Shown: positions 44,165 through 52,250 of the stretch, in pieces
How the letters are laid out: each line of letters starts with the position of its first letter
Position numbering within the stretch: position 1 is the stretch's first letter
Assembly (NCBI GenBank): GCA_963850915.1
Contig: CAWKND010000004.1
Coordinates: 558,001 to 622,000 of the forward strand
DNA from: CAVTWH01 sp963850915
Lineage (GTDB): Bacteria; Actinomycetota; Actinomycetes; Mycobacteriales; Micromonosporaceae
Reading direction: 5' to 3'
Length of the DNA stretch: 64,000 nt
Notes under the pieces: generated by a model
The model's database searches: none
Told to the model about the DNA's origin: nothing
The model's input: the letters and a program-made list of their open reading frames with translations, nothing else
Made by a program: the position numbers and the translations under genes

Positions 44165-44932
44165 ATGCTGGTTGACATCGAGGTCGCCGACGGGATCGGT
44201 ACGCTGCGGCTGAACCGGCCGCCGATGAACGCGCTCAACGTCGAGGTGCAGGAGGGGCTGCGGGACGCCGCCGCCCGGCTGGGCGCCGATCCCGAGGTGG
44301 CCGCGGTGGTGGTCTACGGCGGCGAGAAGGTGTTCGCCGCCGGGGCCGACATCAAGGAGATGGCCGAACTGTCCTATGTGGACATGTCGCTGCGGGCCGG
44401 CCCGCTGTCGGCGGCCTTCGACGCCGTGGCCCGCATCCCGAAGCCGGTGGTCGCGGCCATCACCGGGTACGCCCTGGGCGGCGGCTGTGAACTCGCGCTC
44501 GCCTGTGACTGGCGGGTGGTCGCCAGCGACGCCAAGCTCGGCCAGCCGGAGATCAACCTGGGCATCATCCCGGGCGCCGGCGGTACCCAACGGCTGTCCC
44601 GGCTGGTCGGACCGGCGCGCGCCAAGGACATCATCTTCTCCGGCCGGATGGTCGACGCCACCGAGGCACTCGCCATCGGCCTCGCCGACCAGGTGGTACC
44701 GGCGGACGAGGTGTACTCGGCCGCGGTTGCCCTGGTGAAGCGGTACGTCGGCGGGCCGGCAGTCGCACTGCGCGCGGCGAAGCAGGCCATCGACGGCGGC
44801 CTGTCGATGGACCTGGCCGCCGGACTCGCCTGGGAGAGCCAGCTCTTCGCCGGGCTGTTCGCGACCGAGGACCGGCGCGAGGGCATGGCCGCCTTCGTGG
44901 AGAAGCGCAAGCCGAAGTTCACCGGCCGCTAG
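44165..44932 (+). CDS. enoyl-CoA hydratase/isomerase
   Basis: A crotonase-fold enzyme of 255 residues. The oxyanion segment AAGADIKEM is near residue 60. Both catalytic glutamates of hydratases are present, in GGGCELALACDWR near residue 108 and PEINLGIIPGAGGTQRL near residue 130. It most likely hydrates crotonyl-CoA and similar short enoyl-CoAs (EchA8-like), connecting the 3-hydroxybutyryl-CoA dehydrogenase to Ccr. It is leaderless, with TACGCT at the right spacing. I see no copy of the operator-like site before it. Confidence 0.9.
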   Translation: MLVDIEVADGIGTLRLNRPPMNALNVEVQEGLRDAAARLGADPEVAAVVVYGGEKVFAAGADIKEMAELSYVDMSLRAGPLSAAFDAVARIPKPVVAAITGYALGGGCELALACDWRVVASDAKLGQPEINLGIIPGAGGTQRLSRLVGPARAKDIIFSGRMVDATEALAIGLADQVVPADEVYSAAVALVKRYVGGPAVALRAAKQAIDGGLSMDLAAGLAWESQLFAGLFATEDRREGMAAFVEKRKPKFTGR

Positions 44933-44984
44933 TTCCTTCGCCCGGCCGGCCGTTGCGGCGGCGTTGCGCCGGGGCGGCGGACCG

Positions 44985-44990
44985 TACACT
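44985..44990 (+). promoter_or_regulatory. -10 box of a leaderless gene
   Basis: TACACT, seven bases before the ATG of the Hsp70-like gene. Confidence 0.5.
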
Positions 44991-44997
44991 CGGGCGC

Positions 44998-46716
44998 ATG
45001 CCTCCGGCCGGCTTCGCCCTGGGAATCGACCTCGGTACCTCCAACACCGTCGCCGTACTGCGCTGGCCCGACGGGCGTACCAAGCCGCTGCTCTTCGACG
45101 GCTCACCGCTGCTGCCCTCGGCCGTGTACGCCGAGCCCGGTACCCACACCGAGCCCGGGAAGGGGCTGCTCACCGGGCGGGACGCGGTGCACACCGCGCG
45201 GGTGGATCCAGCCCGGTTCGAGCCCAACCCCAAGCGCCGCATCGACGAGGGCAGCGTGCTGCTCGGCGACCGCGAGGTACCCGTGGTCGACATGCTGGCC
45301 GCTGTCCTGGGGCGGGTGTGGACCGAGACGCTCCGGATCACCGGTGGGGTGGCACCGACCGAGACCACGCTGACCTGCCCGGCCTCCTGGGCGTCGCCGC
45401 GCCGGGCGGTGCTGGTGAAGGCGGCCCGCCAGGCGGGGTTGCCGCCGACCCGGGTGGTGGAGGAGCCGGTCGCGGCGGCCACCTACTTCGCGTCGGTACT
45501 GGGCCGGCAGGTACCCATCGGCTCGGTTGTCGTGGTGCACGACTTCGGCGCCGGTACCTTCGACGCCTCGGTGGTGGCCCGGCACGCGACCGGCTTCTCG
45601 GTACTCGCCGTGGACGGCCGCAACGACCTGGGCGGGCTGGACATCGACGCGCTGATCGTCGCCCACTTCACGGCCGCCTACCGGGGGCTCGACGAGGCGG
45701 CCTGGCAGCGGCTGACCGCACCGAGCACGCTGGAGGACCGGCGGCACCGGCGGCTGCTGTGGGAGGACGCCTGCGCGATCAAGGAGCAGCTGTCCCGTTC
45801 CCAGGCAGCGGACCTGGTGATCCCGCTGGTGAACGTGGACGCGCACCTGACCCGGGCCGAACTGGAGGCGCTGGCCCAGCCGCTGCTGGAGCGTACGGTC
45901 GAGGTCACCCAGGGCACGATGCGCTGGGCAAAGCTCGCCGAGGGTCGGGTGGCCGGCCTGTTCCTGGTCGGCGGGTCGAGCCGGATCCCTTTGCTGGCAA
46001 CGCTTCTGCACCGGATGCTCGGGTACCCGCCGGAGGTGATGGAGCAGCCGGAGCTGGTGGTGGCCGAGGGTGCGCTGCTCGCCGCGGCGGTACCCCCGAC
46101 CAGCCCGACGGCCACCGTCTCCTGGCAGGCGCCGCTGGTACCCCCGCCGGTGGCTCCGGTCTCCGGTGCGCCGCAGCCGGTACCGGGTCTGCCGCTACCC
46201 GCCCAACCTGTCTCCGCCCAGCCGGTGTCGGGCCAGCCCGTCTCCGCCCAGCCGGCGTCGGGCCAGCCGGTGTCAAGCGCGCCGGCCAGTCCCGCGCCGG
46301 TCGGGCCGGTCTCCGGTGGGCCGGCCGCGGCGAGCTACCAGAGCGGCCGCGCGGTGGTACCGGATGCCCGTCCTGTTCCCGGGCGGACCCCCAGGCCGCC
46401 GACGATCGTCGACCCGACCCGGGCCATGCCGGCCGTCACGAGCGGCCCGCCGGCCGGCTACCAGACCGGCTACCCGGCGCCCGGCCCGGTGGCGCCGCAG
46501 CGCCCGGCCGCCTACCGGCCACCGAGCCTCCCGGCGTACACACCGCCGCAGCCGGCCGCGTGGAGCCCGCCGCCGGCCCGGCCCGGTGGCGCCGGCCGGG
46601 TACTCGGTCGGCTGGTGGCGGCGCTGGTCCTGATCATCACGCCGGTGGCCGCCGCCTACATCGCGTACCAGATCACCACGGGGCAGCCGCTGTGGCCACT
46701 GACGCTCAACTACTGA
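44998..46716 (+). CDS. Hsp70-family protein with Pro-rich linker and C-terminal membrane anchor
   Basis: A 572-residue protein. Residues 7-370 form an actin-fold Hsp70 ATPase domain: phosphate 1 loop GIDLGTSNTVAVL, the segment VVHDFGAGTFDASV and the adenosine motif LVGGSSRIPLL. The substrate-binding domain of DnaK is absent. Residues 375-540 are Pro/Ala/Ser-rich with five QPVS(A/G) repeats, and a single membrane helix (LVAALVLIITPVAAAYIAY) ends the protein. The kinase-like domain is therefore held at the inner face of the membrane. It is leaderless (TACACT). No J-domain or GrpE gene is near. Role unknown, perhaps envelope or secretion related. Confidence 0.85.
   Translation: MPPAGFALGIDLGTSNTVAVLRWPDGRTKPLLFDGSPLLPSAVYAEPGTHTEPGKGLLTGRDAVHTARVDPARFEPNPKRRIDEGSVLLGDREVPVVDMLAAVLGRVWTETLRITGGVAPTETTLTCPASWASPRRAVLVKAARQAGLPPTRVVEEPVAAATYFASVLGRQVPIGSVVVVHDFGAGTFDASVVARHATGFSVLAVDGRNDLGGLDIDALIVAHFTAAYRGLDEAAWQRLTAPSTLEDRRHRRLLWEDACAIKEQLSRSQAADLVIPLVNVDAHLTRAELEALAQPLLERTVEVTQGTMRWAKLAEGRVAGLFLVGGSSRIPLLATLLHRMLGYPPEVMEQPELVVAEGALLAAAVPPTSPTATVSWQAPLVPPPVAPVSGAPQPVPGLPLPAQPVSAQPVSGQPVSAQPASGQPVSSAPASPAPVGPVSGGPAAASYQSGRAVVPDARPVPGRTPRPPTIVDPTRAMPAVTSGPPAGYQTGYPAPGPVAPQRPAAYRPPSLPAYTPPQPAAWSPPPARPGGAGRVLGRLVAALVLIITPVAAAYIAYQITTGQPLWPLTLNY
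46204..46278 (+). repeat. 15-bp in-frame tandem repeat
   Basis: Five units of CAGCCGGTGTCGGGC and variants, coding QPVSG or QPVSA in the linker of the Hsp70-like protein. Confidence 0.85.
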
Positions 46717-46773
46717 GGCAGGCTCAACTACTGAGGTACGCCCGATTACTCAGGAATGCCCAACTACTAAAGT
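46702..46773 (+). repeat. 18-bp tandem repeat spanning a gene end
   Basis: Four 18-bp units, the first being ACGCTCAACTACTGAGGC, with later units increasingly diverged. The first unit holds the last four codons and stop of the Hsp70-like gene, so the gene end has been copied downstream three times. Confidence 0.8.
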
Positions 46774-46807
46774 GAGTGCCGCTCACGTAATCTGAGCCGC
46801 AGCGTGG

Positions 46808-46822
46808 CTACCGACGAGTAGC
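46808..46822. promoter_or_regulatory. putative operator, acyl-CoA regulon site 3
   Basis: CTACCGACGAGTAGC, 31 bases before the ThDP-enzyme start. Fourteen of fifteen bases match site 1 upstream of ccr. Confidence 0.6.
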
Positions 46823-46853
46823 AACGGGGACGCGGACGAGAGAGGAAGCCGTC

Positions 46854-48605
46854 ATGGGCGAGGCACACGGGCTCGACGCGAGCGCAGCCGACAGCGCGAC
46901 GGCCGGCAGCGCGACGGCCGGCAGCGCGACAACCGGCAGCGCGACAACCGCGAGCACGGCGGCGGGCAGCGCGGCAGTCGACAGCGGCGGCGAGATCGTC
47001 GCCGGGCACGGTGGCGAGCTGGCCCTGGCGGCGCTGCGGGCGTACGGCGTCACCGAGATGTTCACCCTCTCCGGCGGGCACGTCTTCCCGCTCTACGACG
47101 CCGCGCACAAGATCGGACTCCCGCTGTACGACGTGCGGCACGAGCAGTCCGCCGTGTTCGCCGCCGAGGCGGTCGCCAAGTTGACCCGCCGGCCGGGGCT
47201 TGCTGTGCTCACCGCCGGTCCCGGTGTCACCAATGGCATCTCCGGGATGACCAGCGCGTACTTCAACGCCGCTCCGGTCGTGGTACTCGGCGGGCGGGCA
47301 CCGGCCTTCCGCTGGGGCTCGGGCAGCCTGCAGGAGATGGACCACCTGCCACTCGTCGCGCCGGTGACCAAGTACGCCGCCACCGTGTTCGCTACCGACG
47401 ACATCCCGGGCGAGGTGGCCAGGGCGGTCACCACGGCGCTGACCGCGCACCGGGGACCGGTGTTCCTGGACTTCCCGCTGGAAGTGGTCTTCTCCAGTGG
47501 TGAGGCGCAGCTGCTCGCGCCGGCCGTACCCGTGGTGGAGCCGGATCCGGCCGATGTCGACCGGGCGGCCGCGATGATCGCCGGGGCACTCCGGCCGGTC
47601 ATCATCGCCGGCTCCGACGTGTACGCCGGGGACGCTGTCGCGGCGCTGCGGGAGGCGGCCGAGGCGCTGCAGGTACCGGTGTTCGCCAACGGTATGGGTC
47701 GGGGCGCGCTGCCGCCCAGCCATCCGCTCGCCTTCGCCAAGGCACGGCGCGCCGCGCTCGGTGGCGCCGATGTGGTGGTGGTGATCGGTACCCCGCTGGA
47801 TTTCCGGCTCTCCTTCGGTGACTTCGGCGACGCGCAGGTCGTACACATCGTGGACGCGCCGAGCCAGCGCGCACAGCACGTGACGCCGGCCGCCTCGCCC
47901 GCCGGTGACCTGCGGTTGATCCTGTCCGGCATCGCGGGGTACACCGGCCCGCGGGAGAGCCACGCCGACTGGGTGGAGTCGCTGCGGATGGCCGAGGAGA
48001 AGACCAAGCAGCGCGATGCCGAGGCGATGCTGGCCGACGCCGATCCGATCCGGCCGGCGCGCGTCTACGGGGAGCTGCGCAAGGTACTCGACGCGGACGC
48101 GGTGACCATCGGCGACGGCGGGGACTTCGTGTCGTACGCCGGCAAGTACCTGGAGCCGGCGACGCCGGGCAGTTGGCTGGACCCGGGGCCGTACGGGTGC
48201 CTGGGGACCGGCATGGGGTACGCCATGGGAGCCAGGGTCACCTATCCCGACCGGCAGATCTGCGTACTCATGGGCGACGGCGCGGCCGGGTTCTCGCTGA
48301 TGGACGTGGAATCCCTGGTACGCCAGCAGTTGCCAGTGGTGATCGTGGTCGGCAACAACGGCATCTGGGGCCTGGAGAAGCACCCGATGCAGGCGATGTA
48401 CGGCTACGACGTAGCCGCCGACCTGCAGCCCGGACTGCGCTACGACGAGGTGGTCAAGGCACTCGGCGGAGCCGGCGAGACGGTGGCCGCACCCGGCGAC
48501 CTGGGACCGGCGCTGAACCGGGCCTTCGAGTCGGGCGTGCCGTACCTGGTCAACGTGCTCACCGACCCGACCGACGCGTACCCCCGCTCGGCGAACCTGG
48601 CCTGA
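46854..48605 (+). CDS. ThDP-dependent enzyme (acetolactate synthase / 2-hydroxyacyl-CoA lyase-like)
   Basis: A 583-residue ThDP enzyme of the acetolactate synthase superfamily. The N-terminal catalytic Glu is in VRHEQSAVFAAEA near residue 97. TAGPGVTNG follows, and the cofactor motif runs from GDGAAGFS to VVGNN near residues 475-503. Relatives are annotated as acetolactate synthase, but the same plan occurs in oxalyl-CoA decarboxylase and 2-hydroxyacyl-CoA lyase. An operator-like site shared with ccr, thiolase and etfB favours an acyl-CoA substrate. AGAGGAAG precedes ATG. Residues 10-45 are an Ala/Ser/Thr/Gly repeat not found in the core family. Confidence 0.8.
   Translation: MGEAHGLDASAADSATAGSATAGSATTGSATTASTAAGSAAVDSGGEIVAGHGGELALAALRAYGVTEMFTLSGGHVFPLYDAAHKIGLPLYDVRHEQSAVFAAEAVAKLTRRPGLAVLTAGPGVTNGISGMTSAYFNAAPVVVLGGRAPAFRWGSGSLQEMDHLPLVAPVTKYAATVFATDDIPGEVARAVTTALTAHRGPVFLDFPLEVVFSSGEAQLLAPAVPVVEPDPADVDRAAAMIAGALRPVIIAGSDVYAGDAVAALREAAEALQVPVFANGMGRGALPPSHPLAFAKARRAALGGADVVVVIGTPLDFRLSFGDFGDAQVVHIVDAPSQRAQHVTPAASPAGDLRLILSGIAGYTGPRESHADWVESLRMAEEKTKQRDAEAMLADADPIRPARVYGELRKVLDADAVTIGDGGDFVSYAGKYLEPATPGSWLDPGPYGCLGTGMGYAMGARVTYPDRQICVLMGDGAAGFSLMDVESLVRQQLPVVIVVGNNGIWGLEKHPMQAMYGYDVAADLQPGLRYDEVVKALGGAGETVAAPGDLGPALNRAFESGVPYLVNVLTDPTDAYPRSANLA
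46893..46952 (+). repeat. 15-bp in-frame tandem repeat at a 5' gene end
   Basis: Four units of AGCGCGACGGCCGGC and variants, coding SATAG or SATTG near the N-terminus of the ThDP enzyme. Confidence 0.85.
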
Positions 48606-48635
48606 CGGCGAGCCGCCGGCCGACCGACCGGCGGG

Positions 48636-49085
48636 TCAGCGGCGATCGGTGGGCTGGCCGGGCTCGTCGTCGCCGCGCTCTTTGCGCAGCTCCTCCTCGC
48701 GGCGGCGCAGGTCCGCCTCCCACATGCGCAGCAGTTCGGCGTCCTCCACGGTGAAGCCGCCGCCGCCGTCCAGCGAGCGCAGGAAGTCCGGGTCGTCGTC
48801 CGGAGCCCGGCCGGCGCCGGCCGAACCACCGCGGCCGGCCGCCGGTGCGGCGCCGCTGTTCGGCACGGTCTGCGCCGCCTCCGCTGGAACGGCCACCGGC
48901 CGGCCGGCGACGAACCAGCCGATGCTGCCGATCCCGGCGACCGGCGTCAGGAAGACGATGAGCAGTGCCCAGAGCCCGCGCGGCAGTAGCCGGATCTGCT
49001 CCGCCGGCACGGAGAGGCAGTCGATCAGCGCGATCACCATGACCACGATCTCGGCGAGGAAGACGAAGACGAGCAGGCGCCCCAT
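48636..49085 (-). CDS. PLDc_N-type small membrane protein
   Basis: A 149-residue protein. Residues 5-62 form two membrane helices with the PLDc_N pattern (VFLAEIVVMVIALIDCLS, LWALLIVFLTPVAGIGSIGWFVAGRP). Residues 65-149 are a charged cytoplasmic tail with a short coil (LRRREEELRKERG), as in SHOCT-like actinobacterial relatives. Function unknown. It is the first of four genes on the minus strand here and converges with the ThDP gene. Confidence 0.8.
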   Translation of the reverse strand: MGRLLVFVFLAEIVVMVIALIDCLSVPAEQIRLLPRGLWALLIVFLTPVAGIGSIGWFVAGRPVAVPAEAAQTVPNSGAAPAAGRGGSAGAGRAPDDDPDFLRSLDGGGGFTVEDAELLRMWEADLRRREEELRKERGDDEPGQPTDRR

Positions 49086-49089
49086 GCCG

Positions 49090-49506
49090 TCAACTTAGCG
49101 CGACAACCACCAGACCGAGTAGTGCGGTGCTCACGGTGAACGCGGCGGTGAGCGGCAGTGCCCGACCAACCCCGGCGGGGGTACGCACGGCCATGGCACT
49201 GATTCGCTTCTGTACCACCAGCATCGCGCCCAACCACACCAGCAGCCCGAGTACCCCGACGGCCGCGCCCGGCCACGAGCGGTCGAGAACCGCGACGTGG
49301 AGCAGCAGGAGTGCACAGGCGCACTGGCTCAGCGCGGTACGCCGCCAGGCCAGCCGGGTGCGCTGTGGACTGGCCCCGTCCGGCCCGTGCGGGCTCATCG
49401 CCACCGCCGGATCCACCGCGTCCGCCGGCGATCGCTGGCTGTCCGGCAGTGAGCTGTCCGGCAGTGAGCGGTCCGGCGATGCGCGGCCACGCGCTGGCGG
49501 GTTCAC
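49090..49506 (-). CDS. DUF202 family membrane protein
   Basis: A 138-residue protein. Residues 1-45 are polar with a duplicated SLPDS motif. QRTRLAWRRTALS near residue 47 is the DUF202 signature and is followed by three membrane helices. Function unknown. Its start overlaps the stop of the next upstream DUF202 gene by four bases, so the two are coupled and probably form a hetero-oligomer. Confidence 0.82.
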   Translation of the reverse strand: MNPPARGRASPDRSLPDSSLPDSQRSPADAVDPAVAMSPHGPDGASPQRTRLAWRRTALSQCACALLLLHVAVLDRSWPGAAVGVLGLLVWLGAMLVVQKRISAMAVRTPAGVGRALPLTAAFTVSTALLGLVVVALS

Positions 49507-49889
49507 CTGTGGCCGGGTAGGACCGCGCCGGCGATCAGCAGCAGTGCGCCGATCGCCACCGTGACGGCCAGGATCGCCGGGAACCGGGACGGGGGCAGCG
49601 GCTGGCCGAGGCGCATGGCGAGTTCGCTGCGTGACCAGTGGTCGACGGCGCGGATGGCGACCGCGGCGCCCAGCAGCATGAGTGCGACAGCCAGCGCCTC
49701 ACGCAGGTGGGGGATGTGCAGTTTAGGGAGGAAGCCGGCGACCGCGAGGCCACCGGCGACCAGCGCCAGAGCTGTCCGGATCCAGGCGAGGAAGGTGCGC
49801 TCGTTGGCGAGGGAGAACCGGTAGTCGGGGGCGGTACCGACCTCGCGTACCTCGCGCGGGTCGAACCAGCGGCGCACTGCTCCCATCAC
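49503..49889 (-). CDS. YidH/DUF202 family membrane protein
   Basis: A 128-residue protein with the N-terminal DUF202 motif SLANERTFLAWIRTALAL near residue 25 and three membrane helices. The first two codons are both ATG or equivalent starts (49889 or 49886), and I cannot choose between them. It is the first gene of the coupled DUF202 pair. The YidH/YidG pairing is also seen in other bacteria. Function unknown. Confidence 0.85.
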   Translation of the reverse strand: MMGAVRRWFDPREVREVGTAPDYRFSLANERTFLAWIRTALALVAGGLAVAGFLPKLHIPHLREALAVALMLLGAAVAIRAVDHWSRSELAMRLGQPLPPSRFPAILAVTVAIGALLLIAGAVLPGHR

Positions 49890-49938
49890 GCCCCGATTAT
49901 CGCGGCTGCTGCCCGATCTCGCGGCGCCACGTCGGCGG

Positions 49939-50145
49939 TCAGCGCCACAGGGCCCGGACCGTGTCCGAGACGCAGGCCTCGCGGGGCTGGCCGCAGGTAC
50001 AGAGGTGCTGGTTGGGTGGGCGACGCGCGGCGTGTACCACCTGGTCCGGCTGCGGACGCTGGTTGGCCCGCTTCGCGGCGCGACCGGCCTTCTTCGCTGT
50101 GTGATCGGCCGCGCGGCCGGATGGAGGTGCGGCTTGCGTGGACAT
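49939..50145 (-). CDS. small basic Cys-containing hypothetical protein
   Basis: A 68-residue protein, basic in the middle (HTAKKAGRAAKRANQRP), with a C-terminal CTCGQPREAC segment that could bind a metal. I do not recognise a family. The ATG at 50145 has GGGAGG about nine bases upstream. A longer frame starts at 50199. It is divergent from etfB, with an operator-like site between them. Codon bias is only moderate, so it may not be a gene. Confidence 0.45.
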   Translation of the reverse strand: MSTQAAPPSGRAADHTAKKAGRAAKRANQRPQPDQVVHAARRPPNQHLCTCGQPREACVSDTVRALWR

Positions 50146-50222
50146 GCCCGGATACCTCCCGTCCGGGCAAGCGTACGGTCCCGTCGTGATGTCTTTCACC
50201 GGTTTCCGGGCGGGAGGGCTTA

Positions 50223-50237
50223 GCTACTTGCGGGTAA
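50223..50237. promoter_or_regulatory. putative operator, acyl-CoA regulon site 4
   Basis: On the minus strand TTACCCGCAAGTAGC, sharing 12 of 15 bases with site 1. It lies about 180 bases upstream of the etfB start. The rest of the gap to 50418 has short GC-rich repeats and no gene. Confidence 0.55.
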
Positions 50238-50418
50238 CATAGCCGAGTGGTCAACGGCACAGCGGTCGGACATCGACCCGTTGTGCGATACCCGCCAGGC
50301 TCCGCCTACTGTGCGTTGCAGAACTGTGCGTTGCGCAGCCGTGCCCCGCAGAGCAGCCGTGCCCCGCAGGGCAGTGCGTAGCAGAACCCGCCCCATCTCA
50401 GGAGGTCGTCGAAGCGCG

Positions 50419-51198
50419 ATGAATATCGTCGTTCTCGTCAAGCAGGTACCGGATTCCGGTTCGGATCGCAGCCTGCGTAGTGACGACAAGACCGTCGACC
50501 GCGGGTCGGCGAACAACGTGATCAACGAGATGGACGAGTACGCCATCGAGGCCGCCCTGCAACTGCAGGAGGCCGGTGGCGGCGAGGTCACCATCCTGAC
50601 CGTCGGGCCGGCGAGTGCGTCCGAGTCGATCCGCAAGGCGCTGTCCATGGGGCCGGACAAGGCGGTACACGTCCTGGATGACGCGCTGCACGGGTCGTGT
50701 GCCGTGGGTACCTCCAAGGTCATCGCCGCCGCGCTGCAGAGGTTGGGCGCGGACCTGGTGATCTCCGGGGCCGAATCCACCGACGCCCGCGGCCAGCTGA
50801 TGCCGCACATGCTCGCCGAGCGGCTGGGCATCGCCGCGCTCACCGGCGCCCGCAAGCTCACCGTCGACGGCTCCGCGCTGACCATCGAGCGGCAGACCGA
50901 GGAGGGCTACGAGGTGGTCACCGCCTCGACCCCGGCCATCGTTTCGGTGTGGGACACCATCAACGAGCCGCGGTACCCGTCGTTCAAGGGCATCATGGCG
51001 GCAAAGAAGAAGCCGGTCGAGACGCTTTCCTTGGCAGACCTGGGAATCGAGCCGGGCGAGGTCGGCTTTGCCGGCGCCACAAGCGCTGTGGCCGAGGCGG
51101 GCAAGCGACCGGCGCGGCAGGGCGGTACCAAGGTCAACGATGAGGGCACCGGCGGCACCGCGCTGGTCGAGTTCCTCGCCACCGAGAAGTTCGTGTGA
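50419..51198 (+). CDS. etfB: electron transfer flavoprotein, beta subunit
   Basis: A 259-residue EtfB. The N-terminal MNIVVLVKQVPDSGSD, the family motif for AMP binding (LGADLVISGAESTDARGQLMPHMLAERLG) near residue 112 and the C-terminal SFKGIMAAKKKP are diagnostic. With EtfA it carries electrons from acyl-CoA dehydrogenases to the quinone pool. ATG at 50419 matches family starts, and AGGAGG is present though 13 bases upstream. The 220-base leader begins with a regulon-type site. EtfA follows after 8 bases. Confidence 0.95.
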   Translation: MNIVVLVKQVPDSGSDRSLRSDDKTVDRGSANNVINEMDEYAIEAALQLQEAGGGEVTILTVGPASASESIRKALSMGPDKAVHVLDDALHGSCAVGTSKVIAAALQRLGADLVISGAESTDARGQLMPHMLAERLGIAALTGARKLTVDGSALTIERQTEEGYEVVTASTPAIVSVWDTINEPRYPSFKGIMAAKKKPVETLSLADLGIEPGEVGFAGATSAVAEAGKRPARQGGTKVNDEGTGGTALVEFLATEKFV

Positions 51199-51206
51199 GG
51201 GCTGAC

Positions 51207-52163
51207 ATGGCTGAAGTACTGGTAGTTGTGGAGTCGGCCGGCGGTACCGTCAAGAAGGTCACGCTGGAGCTGCTCACCCTCGCCCGTACCCTGGGCGAGG
51301 TTTCGGCTGTCGTACTGGGCGCCCCCGGTACCGCGGCGCAGATCACCGAGAAGCTCGGCGAGTACGGCGCCGCAACGGTTTACGTCGCCGAGTCCGAGGA
51401 TCTGGCCGGTTACCTGGTGGCACCCAAGGCTTCCGTGCTCGCGAAGCTGATCCAGGAGAAGAGCCCGGCGGCTGTCCTCCTCGCCTCCTCCCAGGAGGGC
51501 AAGGAGATCGCCGGCCGGCTCGCCGTCAAGCTGGACAACGGGATACTCACCGACATCACCGCGCTGGACCCGGACGGGACAGCCACCCAGGTCGTCTTCG
51601 CCGGCTCGACCATCGTGAAGTCCAGTGTTACCAAGGGATTCCCGCTGGTCACCCTGCGCCCCAACTCGCTCACCCCGAGCCCGGCGCCGGCCGCCGCCAC
51701 CGTGACGCCGATCGACGTCACCGTCGACGACTCCACCAAGCTGGCCAAGGTGGTGGAGCGCAAGGTCGAGCAGAAGGGCTCCCGCCCCGAGCTGACCGAG
51801 GCGTCCATCGTCGTCTCCGGCGGTCGTGGCGTGGCGAGCGCGGACAACTTCAAGCTCGTCGAGGAGCTGGCCGACCTGCTCGGCGGCGCGGTCGGCGCGT
51901 CCCGGGCAGCCGTCGACTCGGGCTTCTACCCGCACCAGTTCCAGGTCGGGCAGACGGGTAAGACGGTCTCCCCGCAGCTGTACGTGGCACTGGGCATCTC
52001 CGGCGCCATCCAGCACCGGGCCGGCATGCAGACCTCGAAGACCATTGTCGCGGTGAACAAGGACACCGAGGCGCCGATCTTCGAACTGGCCGACTTCGGC
52101 GTGGTGGGCGACCTGTTCAAGGTCGTACCCCAGGCCGCCGAGGAGATCCGCAAGCGCAAGTAG
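51207..52163 (+). CDS. etfA: electron transfer flavoprotein, alpha subunit
   Basis: A 318-residue EtfA. The C-terminal FAD domain shows VVSGGRGV near residue 197, GASRAAVDSGFYPH near residue 230, QVGQTGKTVSPQLYVALGISGAIQH and the adenine-binding NKDTEAPIFELADFGVVGDLF. GAGGG precedes the ATG at 51207, and the in-frame GTG at 51195 is not needed. It is the partner of EtfB in a two-gene operon ended by a long inverted repeat. Confidence 0.95.
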   Translation: MAEVLVVVESAGGTVKKVTLELLTLARTLGEVSAVVLGAPGTAAQITEKLGEYGAATVYVAESEDLAGYLVAPKASVLAKLIQEKSPAAVLLASSQEGKEIAGRLAVKLDNGILTDITALDPDGTATQVVFAGSTIVKSSVTKGFPLVTLRPNSLTPSPAPAAATVTPIDVTVDDSTKLAKVVERKVEQKGSRPELTEASIVVSGGRGVASADNFKLVEELADLLGGAVGASRAAVDSGFYPHQFQVGQTGKTVSPQLYVALGISGAIQHRAGMQTSKTIVAVNKDTEAPIFELADFGVVGDLFKVVPQAAEEIRKRK

Positions 52164-52173
52164 GCGTTGGCGT

Positions 52174-52240
52174 CAAGATCGCGATGAGATCGGCAACTGT
52201 GCAGCCTGACTGCATTTGCGCCGATCTCGTCGCGATCTTG
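52174..52240. terminator. long inverted repeat between convergent genes
   Basis: 21-bp arms, CAAGATCGCGATGAGATCGG plus C, pair with the complement at 52220-52240 with a single G-T wobble. The 25-base loop contains a smaller TGCAG/CTGCA stem. It lies between the etfA and DUF1684 stops. It is a different family from the palindromes at 35.9 and 37 kb but of similar build. Confidence 0.85.
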
Positions 52241-52250
52241 TCCTTGAGCC

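Noticed and set aside
50235..50275. tRNA-like D-arm sequence (TAGCCGAGTGGT)
   Set aside because: No T-arm, anticodon stem or acceptor pairing follows within tRNA distance.
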